Assembly: GCF_000004825.1 (NCBI RefSeq)
Contig: NW_008805068.1
Location: 186,001-250,000 of the forward strand
Direction: 5' to 3'
DNA from: Heterostelium album PN500
Lineage: Eukaryota > Evosea > Eumycetozoa > Acytosteliales > Acytosteliaceae
Length of the DNA: 64,000 nucleotides
This document shows, piece by piece, positions 22,838 to 35,800 of the stretch. Under the pieces are notes generated by a model that saw nothing but the letters and a program-made list of their open reading frames with translations, did not search any database and had not been told where the DNA came from. The first letter of the stretch is position 1, and each line of letters opens with the position of its first letter. A program made the position numbers and the translations under genes.

Positions 22838-24091
22838 ATTATTTATTAAGAAATTAATTTAATAATAGTTGTCAACTTCAAGTGTTGTTCTTACTATATA
22901 TTTATATAAAAATGATAAAAATATGATAAAAAAATAATAATAAATAGTATTAAAATAAAATAAAAAAAAACAATTAAAATATTAATTATTCATTCAAAAA
23001 AAAAAAAAAAAACTCATTATGATCAACAAATTTTCATTTAAAATATTAATTATTCACCTAAAAAAGAAAAAAAAAAAAAGAAAAAAAAGATTATTATTTA
23101 TATGTGTATTTTTATTTATAACAATAATGATGTTCTATATAATTTAAACTTAGACATTCAAATTTAGTTCTTGATTTTATTTTTTTTGATATTTTTTGTT
23201 TTACAATGCAAGTTTAAATATAAATATCTTGTTTATTTGGTTTTTAACTGGTACCAGGTTTTAATGGTTTGATTATAATTTTGATCAAATGAGAAAGACC
23301 GAAAGGTATCGCCATTGATTGATTGGGGTGTTTTTTAAAAAAAAAACAGAAAAAGTCTCCAATGTTATTCAACAACAAAATTTTTCCATCGAAAAATTAA
23401 AAAATGTCACAAAAAATAGTATTAAATCTGTGTGTTTGTTGAAGAAATGAAAACCCCATTTGTTTGTTGTTTATCATCATGAAACTCCAATAAAATAAAA
23501 ATAAATCAAACAAACAAACACACACAACTAAATTTGTTGATAGATTTAAAAAGGCAGAGTTTTTTTTTTTTAAATTAATTTTTAAAAAATAAAATAATTT
23601 AAAAATATCACATTCATTTCATTTCATTTCTTTTCATTCATTCACATTCAAATACAATTGTTGTTGTTGTTAATTTAATTGCATAACAAACACACACTCA
23701 CAACACACTCTTAATAGAATACACACAGTCTTGTCTTGTCTATCTTTAAATATATATATTAAGGAAAGATTAACTAAATAGATGAACAGTTTTTGTAATT
23801 GTGATTAGTTCTATTTCTATTTTATAAACAAACATATTACACATTATATATTATATATTAAATTTATAAAAAATAACAACTTTAAAATATTATTTGTTTA
23901 CATAATCAATCAAGAGTAATTAATCAATCAATCAATCATTCAATCTTTTTATTATAAATAATACTAGTATTTATTAAACATTTGAAAGGAGATTTTAAAA
24001 AGTAACTAAAAAAGTCAAAGTTAAAGTAAAAAATAGAAATAATTATATTACAGAAGTTGTTTTACAATTTAAACAGGTCATATTCTTAGAA
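22838..24091. other. Intergenic, divergent promoters
   Basis: AT-rich 1.25-kb spacer between the divergent deubiquitinase and FYVE/WH2 genes, with many A/T tracts and short CA-rich runs just upstream of the plus-strand gene. No coding signal is seen. Confidence 0.5.
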
Positions 24092-26244
24092 ATGGTAAGA
24101 TCTCCCTCGAAAAAACATCATATTTATAATAATAGTCAGATTATAGATAATATTAAGATATTTTTTGAATTTTTTATTATTTTTTATTATTTTTTTTTGA
24201 AAAGACACAAAAACACACACATTCAATGAACTACTGCGAACTAACTTTGTTTATCATCTATTTTTAAAACATCTTAGGAATCATCATCATCATCACCATC
24301 AGTAGAGAAACCAGAATGGAAACCAGATCAAAGTGCATTGGAATGCACCAGTTGCAAGTCACCATTCACTTTAATTAGAAGAAGAGTAAGTCAATTGTGT
24401 TTTATATTATTATTATTATCATACATTTTTAGTTAACTTTTCTTTATTTTTTGTATTTTAGCATCATTGTAGAAAATGTGGATCAATCTTTTGTGATCCA
24501 TGTTCAAATTTCTACTCTGTTTTACCAGCTGAATTTGGATACAGTGGACAACAGAGACTTTGTAAATCATGTCATTCATTCTTTGAACAAAAGAGACAAT
24601 TCTTTGGTATGTTGTTTTGTTTTGTTATTTTACTTTTCATTTTGATCAAAATGTGCATTATTGACTAACAACTAATTTGATTCAACATTCGATTCGATTC
24701 AATTTTAAAGATACCGATGCAATTGTTGCACAATTACAATTGAGATCATCCTCAAACTATGAATATTCAAAGCCACTGAATGATATTGGTAATACAAAGA
24801 ATGGACTACGCAAATCATATATCCTATCGAAACACACTGGTTCTGGTGATGAGTATCTTATCACTGTTACAACACCTGGAACTACATGTCCATGGCCAAT
24901 GAACTCGGAGAAGCACAAACAAAAATTCATAAAGACAGTACTAGCTTTGAAACACAAATACATCTATCCAGTATCTTCTGTAGAGATAGCTGGTTCCAAC
25001 GATAAAGTATTTCTATTCAAGAAATATTGTTCAAAAGGAAGTTTAAAAGATATTATTTATAAAGTAAGTGCTCTTTTAAACTTTGTTGTTATTGTTTAAC
25101 TTGTGGAATATATATACTTATAATATATCTTATCTAATTATGTATAATAGGCAAAACCATCAAATGTTTACGATTCAAAATATACACATAGTTTAAAGAA
25201 ATCATATTCCACTGGAGTGACAGTTAAATTGATGCCTAGATACGGTAGACAATTGTTGGATGCACTGATATATTTGAAGCAGCGGGGTATTGCTTTTACA
25301 CATCTACACTCTGGTAATGTTCTTTTCAAAGACGACACTTGCTATCTCACAGACGTTGAGAATAGCTTGCTCGGTCTCAAGCCATATTACTATGAGTATA
25401 TCAACGGCAAGGAGAATGCCGAGGTGATTTGTTTCGGTCATGTCATGTTTGAGTGTATCGTTGGTGTTCCACTAGCAGAGATACCAATCGGTAATTTCGC
25501 ATCGGTCATTCCCGACAACGTGATGGAACTACTGAAATTCATATTTGTCGATGCCAATCGCACCAATGTTTCACTCGAAGATCTGGTGAAACATCCGTAC
25601 TTCAATCAGGTCAAGATCGAAGATAGTTCGGCAACCGACGGCAAGCTGAAGAAATCGCAGTTGGCGTTCGTCAAGGACTATTGCAATCGCGTCGAGCAAC
25701 CGGCGGTCTCGCCAAGAGGACCAGGTGTAATGAAGAAGCAGGCATCGTCGGCATCGATGTTTGGCGACACTCCATCGTCGTCGCACTCCAGTAGTGGCAC
25801 CTCGACCTACTCCACCACAAGCACTGCACCACCACAGCCATCGTTCTCGACACTCCCACCAAAGGCATCGACATCGTCAACCAATCTCTTGAAATCAGCA
25901 AACAAACTATCGTCATCGACCGATTTGAATCAACTAAAGACAAGTACAGCTGCACCAGCGCCACCACCTCCACCAGCACTATCGGGTGGAGCTGCACCAC
26001 CACCTCCACCTCCACCACCCAAAGCAGCCAAAGGTAAGTTGATAATTATCATTTATAAATGAATCCCAAAACTTAACTTTTCATTTTATTTAATCATTTG
26101 TTCAATCAATTTTTAGATCTACCAAAACAAGAAGGTAGAAACGCACTTTTGGATTCTATCCGTAACCCTAACAACTTTAAGAATCTAAAGAAAGCTCCAC
26201 AGGCATCACCATCAAAATCGAGTGGAATCAAGAAAAAGAGATAG
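24092..26244 (+). CDS. slob: FYVE-pseudokinase-WH2 protein (Slob/PXK type)
   Basis: Six exons: 24092-24094 (just the ATG), 24278-24385, 24462-24606, 24711-25063, 25151-26033 and 26117-26244, giving 539 residues. A FYVE zinc finger (about residues 20-85, with the RRRHHCRKCG phosphoinositide-binding core) binds PI3P on endosomes. It is followed by a kinase-like domain without a normal catalytic loop (HLHSGNVLF in place of HRD...N, no DFG), then Ser/Pro-rich and poly-Pro stretches and a WH2 actin-binding motif (RNALLDSIRNPNNFKNLKK) at the C-terminus. Metazoan PXK/Slob have PX in place of FYVE. Dictyostelid slob genes are the likely orthologs. The expected role is linking PI3P membranes to actin; the kinase domain is probably inactive. 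Confidence 0.85.
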
Positions 26245-26406
26245 AAGATATAAACAAATATACATTATACACTTTTTTTAGTTTACCAATCAATAAATTC
26301 AACAGTTTATTATGGAATACTATATAGCTAAAAATTATAGATATCTTAATCTTCTTGTTTTACAAAAAAAAAGATTTATTTATTTTTATTGTATTGTTTG
26401 GTCACC
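26245..26406. other. 3' flank of the FYVE/WH2 gene
   Basis: AT-rich trailer with AATAAA-like signals. Nothing else is visible before the inverted-repeat element begins. Confidence 0.4.
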
Positions 26407-27092
26407 TTGGTGTGATCGAAAAAACCAAAGAAGTCCAAATGTAGGCGGTTGTAAAATACCTGTATGTTCTTTCTCGCTAGGTCCAAGATTGAGCACTTCA
26501 ACTAAGTTGCATTGTGGATGGAACAGTTATCCATTGCCAGTATGTAGTTTGCTCTAGCGAACCCATGGAAGATATGAGTGTCATTCAAAGCTCTTCTCGA
26601 TCGAATCTTGGTACCATATTAACACCAAACATATTGTATCACACGCCACTCACAGAAATGGATAAATACACGCCACAAGCAAGCATCACGCATTCTAAAC
26701 GTAGTAGTTGAGTGAATGAATGTATGCATCTTCGAGTATCTCAGTATATTGTTCCTGTCTGCTTCTAGGTGATCACCCAACAGGTCTTCTTGGATTTGAG
26801 CAATCACTTGTTCCATAGTACCACCATATCTGCGCCAGATCCCTAGTCCTGGCAGCCCCTTCTCCTTGCTTGTGACACTCTTACGAAAGGTTCTTTTCTT
26901 CTTATACACTTTCTTGTCTGCATACTTGGTACCCTCTAGAATTTTATCTGAAGCACCTTTTCTGAGGGTACCTTCTATTTCGCTTATAAATCCTTCTCCC
27001 AATCGAAGTTTCGATTTCACCTTCATGATACAGGTATTTTACGACCACCTACTACTCTCTGAACACAATTCTTTAGTTTTGTGATCACACCA
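26407..27092. mobile_element. TIR-bounded insertion, probable DNA transposon
   Basis: Imperfect terminal inverted repeats of about 55-60 bp face each other: the left runs 26409-26466 and the right 27030-27090. Both share GGTGTGATC at the outer end and GTAAAATACCTGTA at the inner end. The roughly 680-bp body is richer in G+C than the flanks and carries one ORF on the minus strand. Size suggests a non-autonomous or deleted element. I could not define a target-site duplication with confidence, and I do not recognise the family. Confidence 0.5.
26619..27026 (-). CDS. Unknown Lys/Arg-rich ORF inside the TIR element
   Basis: 135 residues from an ATG at 27026, directly after the right inverted repeat. 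The N-terminal two thirds are basic (KKVYKKKRTFRKSVTSK, then LGIWRRYGGTMEQVIAQI), as might suit a DNA-binding or helix-turn-helix region. The C-terminal third becomes hydrophobic and may be out of the original frame. It could be the remnant of a transposase N-terminus. No family is recognised. Confidence 0.3.
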   Translation of the reverse strand: MKVKSKLRLGEGFISEIEGTLRKGASDKILEGTKYADKKVYKKKRTFRKSVTSKEKGLPGLGIWRRYGGTMEQVIAQIQEDLLGDHLEADRNNILRYSKMHTFIHSTTTFRMRDACLWRVFIHFCEWRVIQYVWC

Positions 27093-27472
27093 CCAACAAA
27101 TAAACAACAAACAAATAACAATAAATAAAATAAACAACAACAATTTCAAACCGTAAAAACTCTTTTTGGAATAAAAAAATGTATCATAATATTATGTATG
27201 AATTTAGCAATTGAATCAACGTTGATTATTTATGTAATTTACTTTATGACTAACTTTTGTATTAGCTAAGATAGTCTAAAATTAAATCAAACAAAGAGAA
27301 TCAATAAATGAAAATGAATATGAATTCAAATTAGTTTTTTTCTTCAACAAGTAAATTGTTGTTTATCAGAACACTTCAGAGTTTCTTTCTTTTAAACCAT
27401 CAAATTTTAATTTTAAAAAGTTTTTTTTTTATTTTTTTTGAAAATCAGTATTTTTTTTTATTTTATTCCATG

Positions 27473-27505
27473 ACCCCGTTCTTAGTTTTAAAAGCACAAC
27501 GGGGT
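27473..27505. other. Perfect 8-bp GC-rich hairpin
   Basis: ACCCCGTT (27473-27480) and AACGGGGT (27498-27505) form a perfect stem with a 17-nt loop. It sits in otherwise AT-only intergenic DNA upstream of the AGC kinase gene. It may be a transcribed structure or a regulatory palindrome. The surrounding 27093-27847 is AT-rich with no coding signal. Confidence 0.35.
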
Positions 27506-27847
27506 GAAAGTTAACTTTGATTAACACTAAATAATTCTTTATCTTTTAAGTTTTTATTTAATTTAGTTGCTTTCTATTTATTTATTTATTTATTTTATTT
27601 GTTGTTGTTGTTGTTGTTATTGTAAATTAATATTAATATTAATATTTATCATCTTTTTTTCATTCATTTTTTTTGTTTCAAATTACTTTTTACTACTATT
27701 CTGAAAAAAGTTTTTTTATAGTTTAGTATATTATTGTAGATTATTATAATATAGATTAGTGTAGTGTATCAATCAATTTTTTTTTATTTTTAAAAAGTAT
27801 TTCATTTCATTGCATTTCAGCTCAGTTCAATTAAGTTCAGTTTCTAA

Positions 27848-30232
27848 ATGTTAAATTCTATATATCAGAGATCAATAGGTATGTAGTAGATATTGTCATT
27901 GTCATCATCATCATCATCATCACCACCACCATCATAGTCTTCAATATTAATAGATGATCATTAAATTTTAGGTAAACCAAAAGTAGAATGGTCATCGACA
28001 TTATTGGAACATCCAGCACAGCTATTCTTCTCATTGAAAAGTCTGAAAGGATTGAAAACCAATGAGGAATCTATTAAAATATATTGTTTAGCATCATTGG
28101 AGAAACAAACCATTCAAACTACAACTCTCACCATAAACAAAAATACAGATCATATCGAATGGAATGAAGGTTATACATTGTAAGTGTTGATAATAATATG
28201 TTGAGATCTGATTTGATCAGATCATCATCGTCGTCATTCATAATCATTACTAATTGATTCATTTGTTCATTTCATTCATATTAATCAACAGTGATGTTAT
28301 ATCACCTTCATCAGAGTTATTATTATCAATATGGCAAACAAGTGTAAATAACAACAGTAACAGTAACAACAACAGTAATAATGGTAATGAAAATGATAAT
28401 ACAGACGATCCAATGTCAATCGATAGAAACAGTTTACCAAGATCTAATTTCATTTTTAATTATCAACATTCTGGTAAACTTGTTGGTCGTCTCTCCATCC
28501 CATTCTCAATGTTTCAAACACAGTTTATCGATCAATGGTTCCCTCTTACCGTTGGACAAACCAACTGTTCACTACATCTAAAACTAAGTTTTACCAATTC
28601 AAATGTAAATTTAACCAAACAAAACAAAACAAACAAAACATCAGTTATTAATAGTTATTTGATCAAACCCCTTTAGAATAAGGTAACACTGGATGATTTC
28701 ATGGTTTTAAGAATGATTGGAAAAGGTGGATTTGGACACGTCAATCTGGTGCGAAAGATCGACACTGGCCGGCTGTACGCAATGAAAGTGGTGAAGAAAG
28801 AGAAATGTTTGGATTTGAATGCGGTTCAACATACTTTTACAGAGAGGAAGCTGCTGAAGAAGTACTACCATCCGTTCATCGTCGGTCTGAAGTACTCGTT
28901 CCAGACACAGGACAGTCTGTGTATGGTTCTCGATTATATCGGGGGTGGCGAACTCTTCTATCACATCAACGAGCGTGAAACCTTCTCAGAGGACACCGCT
29001 CGATTCTATATCTGCCAGATCATGCTGGCCATTGGATTTCTCCATGAGCACGGAGTGATCTACCGCGACCTCAAGCTTGAGAACCTGCTGATGGATCTCG
29101 ATGGCAATCTGTGTCTAGTCGACTTTGGACTGTGTAAGGAGGGTGCCAAAGAAGGCATGCCCACCTACACCATGTGTGGCTCGCCAGAGTACATGGCACC
29201 GGAGACCATCTCTGGAACTGGCTACGGTAAGTCCGTTGATTGGTGGGCACTAGGTACTTTATTCTATGAAATGGTTATTGGATTGGTAAGTAGCGATAAT
29301 CAATCATTGTTATCCTATCCTTTATTTCTCATTATTAACATCGATGTCGACATTGTTATTTATTATAGCCACCATTTTATTCTGAGGATCCACATGAAAT
29401 GACAAAACTTATACTTTCAGCACCCTTGAAATTCCCACCTGGAATATCAAAGAATGCAACCAGTTTGATTTCGATGTTGTTGAATCGTGATCCATCTAGG
29501 AGATTGGGTTCCGGTGAATCCGACGTTGAGGAAATCAAATCACATCCATTCTTTAGATCTATCAACTGGACAAAAGTATTAAACAAAGAGATAGATCCTC
29601 CATTTAAACCACATCTTGTAAGTGTTGTTTGTTAACAAATTTAACAAGTTAGCTAGTTAATTAGTAGTTACTAATTTTTCATTATTATCGTTGTTTGTTT
29701 TTAGAATGGACCACTGGATCTATCTTATTTCGATCCACTTTGTACAATTCATTCATTACCAATCAATCCAAATAGCTATAATAACAATCTGTCAGAGACT
29801 GACCAGATGGCGTTCCAAGGTTTCTCTTATTCCGCTCCAGAGTTTTTCAATTTGACATCGTCCATAAGTGGAGGTGGTAATAATAGTGGTGTGGTTGGTG
29901 CAACACCAAACAGTGCAGTTTCATCACCTAGTTTAATGCGATCCAATCAGAATACACCACCAAATGTACTGCGATCGAATAATAACTCACCTATGACCAT
30001 TGTACAATCAACACCACCAATCTATAGTTTTACATCGATATCACAACAACATCATCAACAACAACAACAACAATTTAACAACAGTCCATCATCGGCTCAA
30101 AGCACACCTTCTTCTCCACCACCACCGAATCCAACTATAAAACAAAACGGTAGTTGGGTACAACCTCAGTATCCACATCTTCACCAGCCACCTCCCACTG
30201 AAGCCACTCTTTACCAAACTCCAAGAACGTAG
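27848..30232 (+). CDS. AGC-family kinase with N-terminal C2-like domain
   Basis: Exons 27848-27878, 27972-28179, 28292-28604, 28677-29285, 29369-29617 and 29705-30232, 645 residues. A C2-like beta domain (about residues 12-180, with an Asn/Ser insertion) precedes a complete kinase: glycine loop [16 protein letters not shown] lysine, [10 protein letters not shown] catalytic loop, DFG, activation loop [14 protein letters not shown], and an AGC tail with the hydrophobic motif [12 protein letters not shown]. All catalytic residues are present, so it should be active and PDK1-dependent. The C2 plus AGC layout resembles yeast Sch9. The tail is Gln/Pro/Ser-rich. After the TAG stop, another frame continues with a convincing basic tail ([18 protein letters not shown]...) to TAA at 30302, suggesting a one-base frame break near 30226. 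Confidence 0.85.
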
Positions 30233-30302
30233 AAGATCCGCTTCAGTCAACGCCCAAACACAATTCACACTTGCATTGGGTCCAGATGATGAAGATAATT
30301 AA

Positions 30303-30756
30303 ATCAATCAACAATCAACTAATCAATTCAATTCAATTAATTATCAATCAATCAATCCTGCAAAATATATATCAGTGTATTATAATCATGATATATACAA
30401 CAACAAACAACTCCTTTGTATTCTCACGCACAAATAATAATGCCAACACAAACGTTACACTATGAAAATTGCAATTTTATAAAAATGAAAAAAATTAACA
30501 ATTTCAAAAAAAAAATCACAAAAAAAAAAATTTGAATTTTTTGTTCTCTGTTGGAAGTTCTTCATTGTTATTAGTTTTTTTTTTGTTTAGGTGTATTTTA
30601 TCGATTCTTAATTTTTTTACTTTAACACATAAAAAGTATTAGATTTTAGATTCATCAAAATCACTATATATATATATTAATAAACTAAATTAACTAAAGA
30701 GATTAGATTATTAAACTATTTAATATATAATAATAGTAAAAACAAACTAGAACAAG
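30303..30756. other. Intergenic
   Basis: AT-rich spacer between the kinase and CCT5 genes, with long A runs. No coding signal is seen. Confidence 0.4.
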
Positions 30757-32741
30757 ATGAGTTTAGCATTCGATGATTATGGTCGTCCTTTTATCATTAT
30801 AAGAGAACAACAAGCCAAGGAGCGTTTAAAGGGTATCGAAGCGCACAAATCACATATCATGGCAGCCAAGACCATCGCTAATATAATGAAGTCGTCGCTC
30901 GGACCCAAGGGTATGGACAAGATGATCGTTTCTCCGGATGGCGACGTCACCGTTACCAATGACGGTGCCACCATTCTCGAGAACATGCAGGTCGACAATC
31001 AAATCGGAAAGTTGTTGGTACAACTCTCAAAGTCGCAGGACGACGAAATCGGTGATGGTACCACCGGTGTCGTTGTGTTGGCCGGTTCCCTCTTGGAACA
31101 GGCGGAATCGTTGATCGAGAAGGGTATCCACCCATGTCGTATCTCCGAGGGTTACGAAACCGCTTGTCGTATCGCCATCGAACATCTCCAAACCATCTCT
31201 GACCGTATCGATTTCACCAAGGAGAATTTGGAGCCATTAGTTAAAACTGCTATGACTTGTTTAGGTTCAAAGATGTAATGTATCAAATATCAACAAAATA
31301 ATATACTCTACTTGTTCAAAAAAAAAAACGATTATTAATATATTGTTTATGTTGGCTATTATTATTATTTTAGTGTTAATCGTTTCCATCGTCAAATGGC
31401 AGAGATTGCAGTAAAGGCTGTATTGTCGGTTGCCGATCTCGAAAGAAAGGATGTAAACTTTGAAAATATCAAACTCGAAGGAAAGGAGGGTGGTAAACTC
31501 GAAGATACAAAGTTGATTAATGGTATTATCATTGACAAGGGTATCTCTCATCCACAGATGCCAACTGAAATTAAAGACGCAAAGATTTGTTTGTTGACAT
31601 GTCCATTCGAACCACCAAAGCCAAAGACAAAGGTAATTAATTATCAATTAAACAAACAGATAGATTAGATAGATGATAATCAATATATTAACTAACTTTA
31701 ATCAATATGTGTTTGTATAATAATAATCATTTTTTAGAATACATTGGAAATCACAAATGCAGAGGATTTCAAGAAATTGAGTGATCTCGAAAAACAATAT
31801 TTCATTGATATGGTTCAAAAAGTAAAGGCTACTGGTGCCAATCTCGTCATTTGTCAATGGGGTTTCGATGATGAAGCCAATCATTTGTTGTTACAAAATA
31901 ATTTGCCAGCCGTCAGATGGGTCGGTGGTTTGGATCTTGAAAAGATTGCTATGGCCACTGGTGGTCGTATCGTTGCTCGTTTCGAAGATGTCAGTGCCGA
32001 CAAGTTGGGTCGTGCCGGTTTGGTAAGAGAAATCGGTTTCGGTACCACCAAAGATCGTTACTTGAGCATCGAACAATGTCCAAACACAAACGCTGTCACC
32101 ATCTTTGTTAGAGGTGGAAATAAGATGGTATGTAGATATAGATATAGTTTGTAGATAGATAATTTATTGGAATCATAATTAAACTAAAATCATTATTATT
32201 ATTTAGATTGTTGATGAAGCCAAAAGAAGTATTCATGATGCTTTGTGTGTCACTCGTAATCTCATCAGAGACAACCGTATCGTTTATGGTGGTGGTAGTG
32301 CAGAGATTAGCTGTGGATTGAAGATCTCATCAAAGGCTGACGAAATTCCAACCATTGAACAATATGCTGTCAGAGCTTTCGCTGATGCTCTCGAAGCTAT
32401 TCCAATGGCTTTGGCTGAGAACAGTGGTTTACCACCAATTGAAACTTTGTCAACCATCAAGGCACAACAAGTAAAGGAGAAATCTGCTATTCTTGGTGTA
32501 GATTGTAATCTTAGAAATACAAACAGTAAGTTGAATTAAATATATATATATGTTACATGATCACTCTTCTAGCATAACTAACTAACAAAACAAACCAATC
32601 TATTATTATAAAGATATGAAAGAACAATTTGTATTCGATACTCTCCCAGGTAAAACTCAACAATTCCTTTTGGCAAATCAAGTAGTAAAGATGATATTAA
32701 AGATTGACGATATTATTAGAATTAATGCTGACGAGGAATAA
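30757..32741 (+). CDS. cct5: Chaperonin CCT subunit epsilon (CCT5)
   Basis: Exons 30757-31274, 31374-31632, 31738-32127, 32207-32525 and 32614-32741, 537 residues, close to the usual 541. It carries group II chaperonin signatures: [33 protein letters not shown] with the catalytic Asp, and GGGSAEISC near the C-terminal third. Subunit-specific features such as [18 protein letters not shown] at the start and [16 protein letters not shown] across intron 1 identify epsilon. It forms part of the cytosolic TRiC ring that folds actin and tubulin. Every intron is short and AT-rich and keeps the frame. Confidence 0.95.
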
Positions 32742-32814
32742 ATCAATAATTATTGTCATTTAAAAAATAAAAAACCAAAAAAAATACAAATATATTATAC
32801 ACTTGATCATAGTT

Positions 32815-35800
32815 CTATTCATCTTTATTTATCTTTTCAGTAGAAATAATTTCTTCTCTACAAAAGAAACAAACTTTCTTTGTCAATAGTTGTCTTGTTA
32901 CGCAGTGCTGACAAGAAGAGTGTTTGCAAGGATTGAAAATGACATTGGCATCATAAGAGTAACAAATATTACAAAGATTATCCGAACCTCCAGTTGATGT
33001 ATTCAATGATTTCTTTTCATCGTCCTAAAAATATTAAGTTTGTTAGTTAGAATGATTGTTTATTATTCAAATATATAAGCTCTTTCAACAAACTTACAAT
33101 AATGGATTGGAAAAATTTAATGATTTCTCTTTTCTTTGGTTGTGTAAAGTCTGGACTACAATTGACATCCGTCAGCATTTGAATGACTTTGGGATTAACT
33201 TTGGTGATAGTTTGTTTCAGTGAGCAACCTTCTTTGGAACTCTTGTTTAAGAAATAAATGGATGGTAACATATTAACAAAAGTTATATAATAAACATTAT
33301 CTAAAAAAAAAATAAATAAGTTGTGTTAGTTTAAATGTTGTTGGTTATAAATAAATGATTAGTTAATTAAATACCTTTAGAATTTGGATGTAATAGTAGT
33401 TTATCTAAAATATACATAATAAATTGACCTGTAATTAATAATGATGTTTCATTACCAGTGATAATATGTGGTAGATTAGTGCAAAGATAATTGAACATCT
33501 AAATTTATGATTAAAGCAAAATAGTTGTTAGTGATAATTATTTAATGTTTATAATAAATAACAACTTTTATACTTACTCTAAGTCTAAGTGGAATTTCAT
33601 GTTTTGAACTAATATTTTCTGATAGATTGGAAAAGATGACATTTAAAAGTTTCAACAAGCAACTTGGATTTTGCAAACAAATCTCACGGAAATGTGTTAC
33701 AAATGTATCGAATTTTCTTGTACACAAGAAGGTGAGAAGATCGACATCCATATCAGTGAGTCCTTCCAGCAGCATATGAATGAAATGGCTGAAATTTTGA
33801 TGTGATGAAATGATTGGATGGAATATTTGTCTCTTTAAGAATTCACAAACAGTTTCTGTAGTTGCTTTCATAATTTCTTTAAATATATAAAGTATTAATA
33901 AATCGCTATTATAATTATTAAACTAACCAACCAACTTACCTCTATCAACAACAGATCCATGTTTTTTCAAAACCAATGCCAAAATATTGTTTGTTGTTTC
34001 AAAGTTCAAGTTTTGGAAAGTTGATTTCAGATTCCAACCAAGTAGATAGATAAAGGTTGATAGTGGTGTAAGGATGGTGTTATCATAGAGATATTCAAAA
34101 ATTGGTTGTTCCAAATTCTCTGTGATCAAACCAATAGTGAATGTCAAATGTTTCCAAAGATATTCGTAGTGCTCTGACTTTTCGAGCATTTCAGTTCTCA
34201 AGTAATCCGCTTTCAATTGTGTCGCTTCTTGTGATGATTTAACTTTTTGATAATCAGCCTGAAAAAAAAAATAGAAATGAATAAATATTCTAGAATCTTT
34301 TCCAATTATTATTACTTCTATACATACATAATCAAAAGCTCTATCTAATTCTCTCTTTTCAATTTTAGATGCAGCATCTAGTTTCTGTATCAATGTTAGA
34401 TATGAACAGAAACTCAGCTGTAGTAGATCTATGGAATAAAGATAGAGAGTTTGTTTCAAATCTAATTTAGGTTCACCAGATTCATCATATTCATTGATAA
34501 CTATATTCTTTTTCAAATAAGAATAAACACCACCAACTCTTTGTCTTTGTGGTTCAGACTATATTAATTAATGAATAGTTAGTTAGTTAGTTAGTTATTA
34601 TATATTGATATGTTGTTGTCATTGTTTACTTACGAAATAGAAAATAGAGATTGGGAATGATTTAGTATTTCTAGTATCCGATAAGTATGTATCCAAATAC
34701 TCTATGATAATGAAAAACAAATTATTTAATGTAGTAATCTCTGTTTGTTCTACTAAAGTGTTTTGTGCCTATTTATTAACCATTTTAAATATTAATATCA
34801 TAAAATATTGTATAAATATACATATATGTTATTAAAATAATACATACAACTCTCTTTGAATAAGTAAAAGCTTGACTAATACAATGACTTATCCACTTTA
34901 AAAAGATATCACTGCATACTTCATCATCGATAATATGTCTAAACATATCTACTTGTAATTCTCTTTCATCTTTTTTCCTACAAATAAATCTCTACAATAT
35001 GTTTGTTTGTTTGTTTGTTAATTATACATATAGTTGTACAAACGTTTAAAAAACAAAGTAATTATGCTAGCATTTATAAATACTTACATTCTCTAATGTA
35101 TTAGAAGCTACTGAAATTGCAGGTTGATTCTGAAGAAACTCCAAGAATATAAGTGGTCTCTGACTGAACATCAAATCCAATACATCGAATATATTTTGAT
35201 AGGTAAAAAGTGAGTGTCGCAACAATGTTATTGAGACCATCGATCGCAATATCAAGAGTGGATAGAAATTAGTGGATGCTGTTTTTGTTCTATTTAGATA
35301 TAAAGCTCTACTGAATAATATATTAAACAATTCTTCTGAATTAGCTTCCTATAATATTATATATTAAAGTATTATTATTATTATTAATACATTCTCATAT
35401 ACTTTTTATCTTTATGAGTATAAACTTTACTTACATCATTCAATTGTAATGATTCGAAAAAGGTTTGAAAGAAACTATTTGAAGTCACTGCGATATCCTC
35501 TACAATAGGATACATATATTTAAAAATACAATAGTTATTGATAGTTGGTCTTGTTATCTTTAGCAATAGGAATTTAAATAGATTTTCATAGTCTTGAAAC
35601 TGTATGTATTAGATTGAGTTAGTTATGTTGTTTATATTACTACTACTTTAATTACTTATTATTACTTATTAGTTACTTACATCACTGATGACTCTTAATT
35701 TTATTAATCTATATAAACAACTATAGATGTATTTGTAACGAACTAAACGTGATGGGTTGATTTGATGTATTGGTTGTGGTTGGTCGGGACTGAGCAGTGT

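Noticed and set aside
26480-26555. TCGCTAG...CTAGCGA inverted repeat as a separate ncRNA
   Set aside because: It lies inside the TIR-bounded element and is too short (7 bp) and widely spaced to stand as an independent feature.
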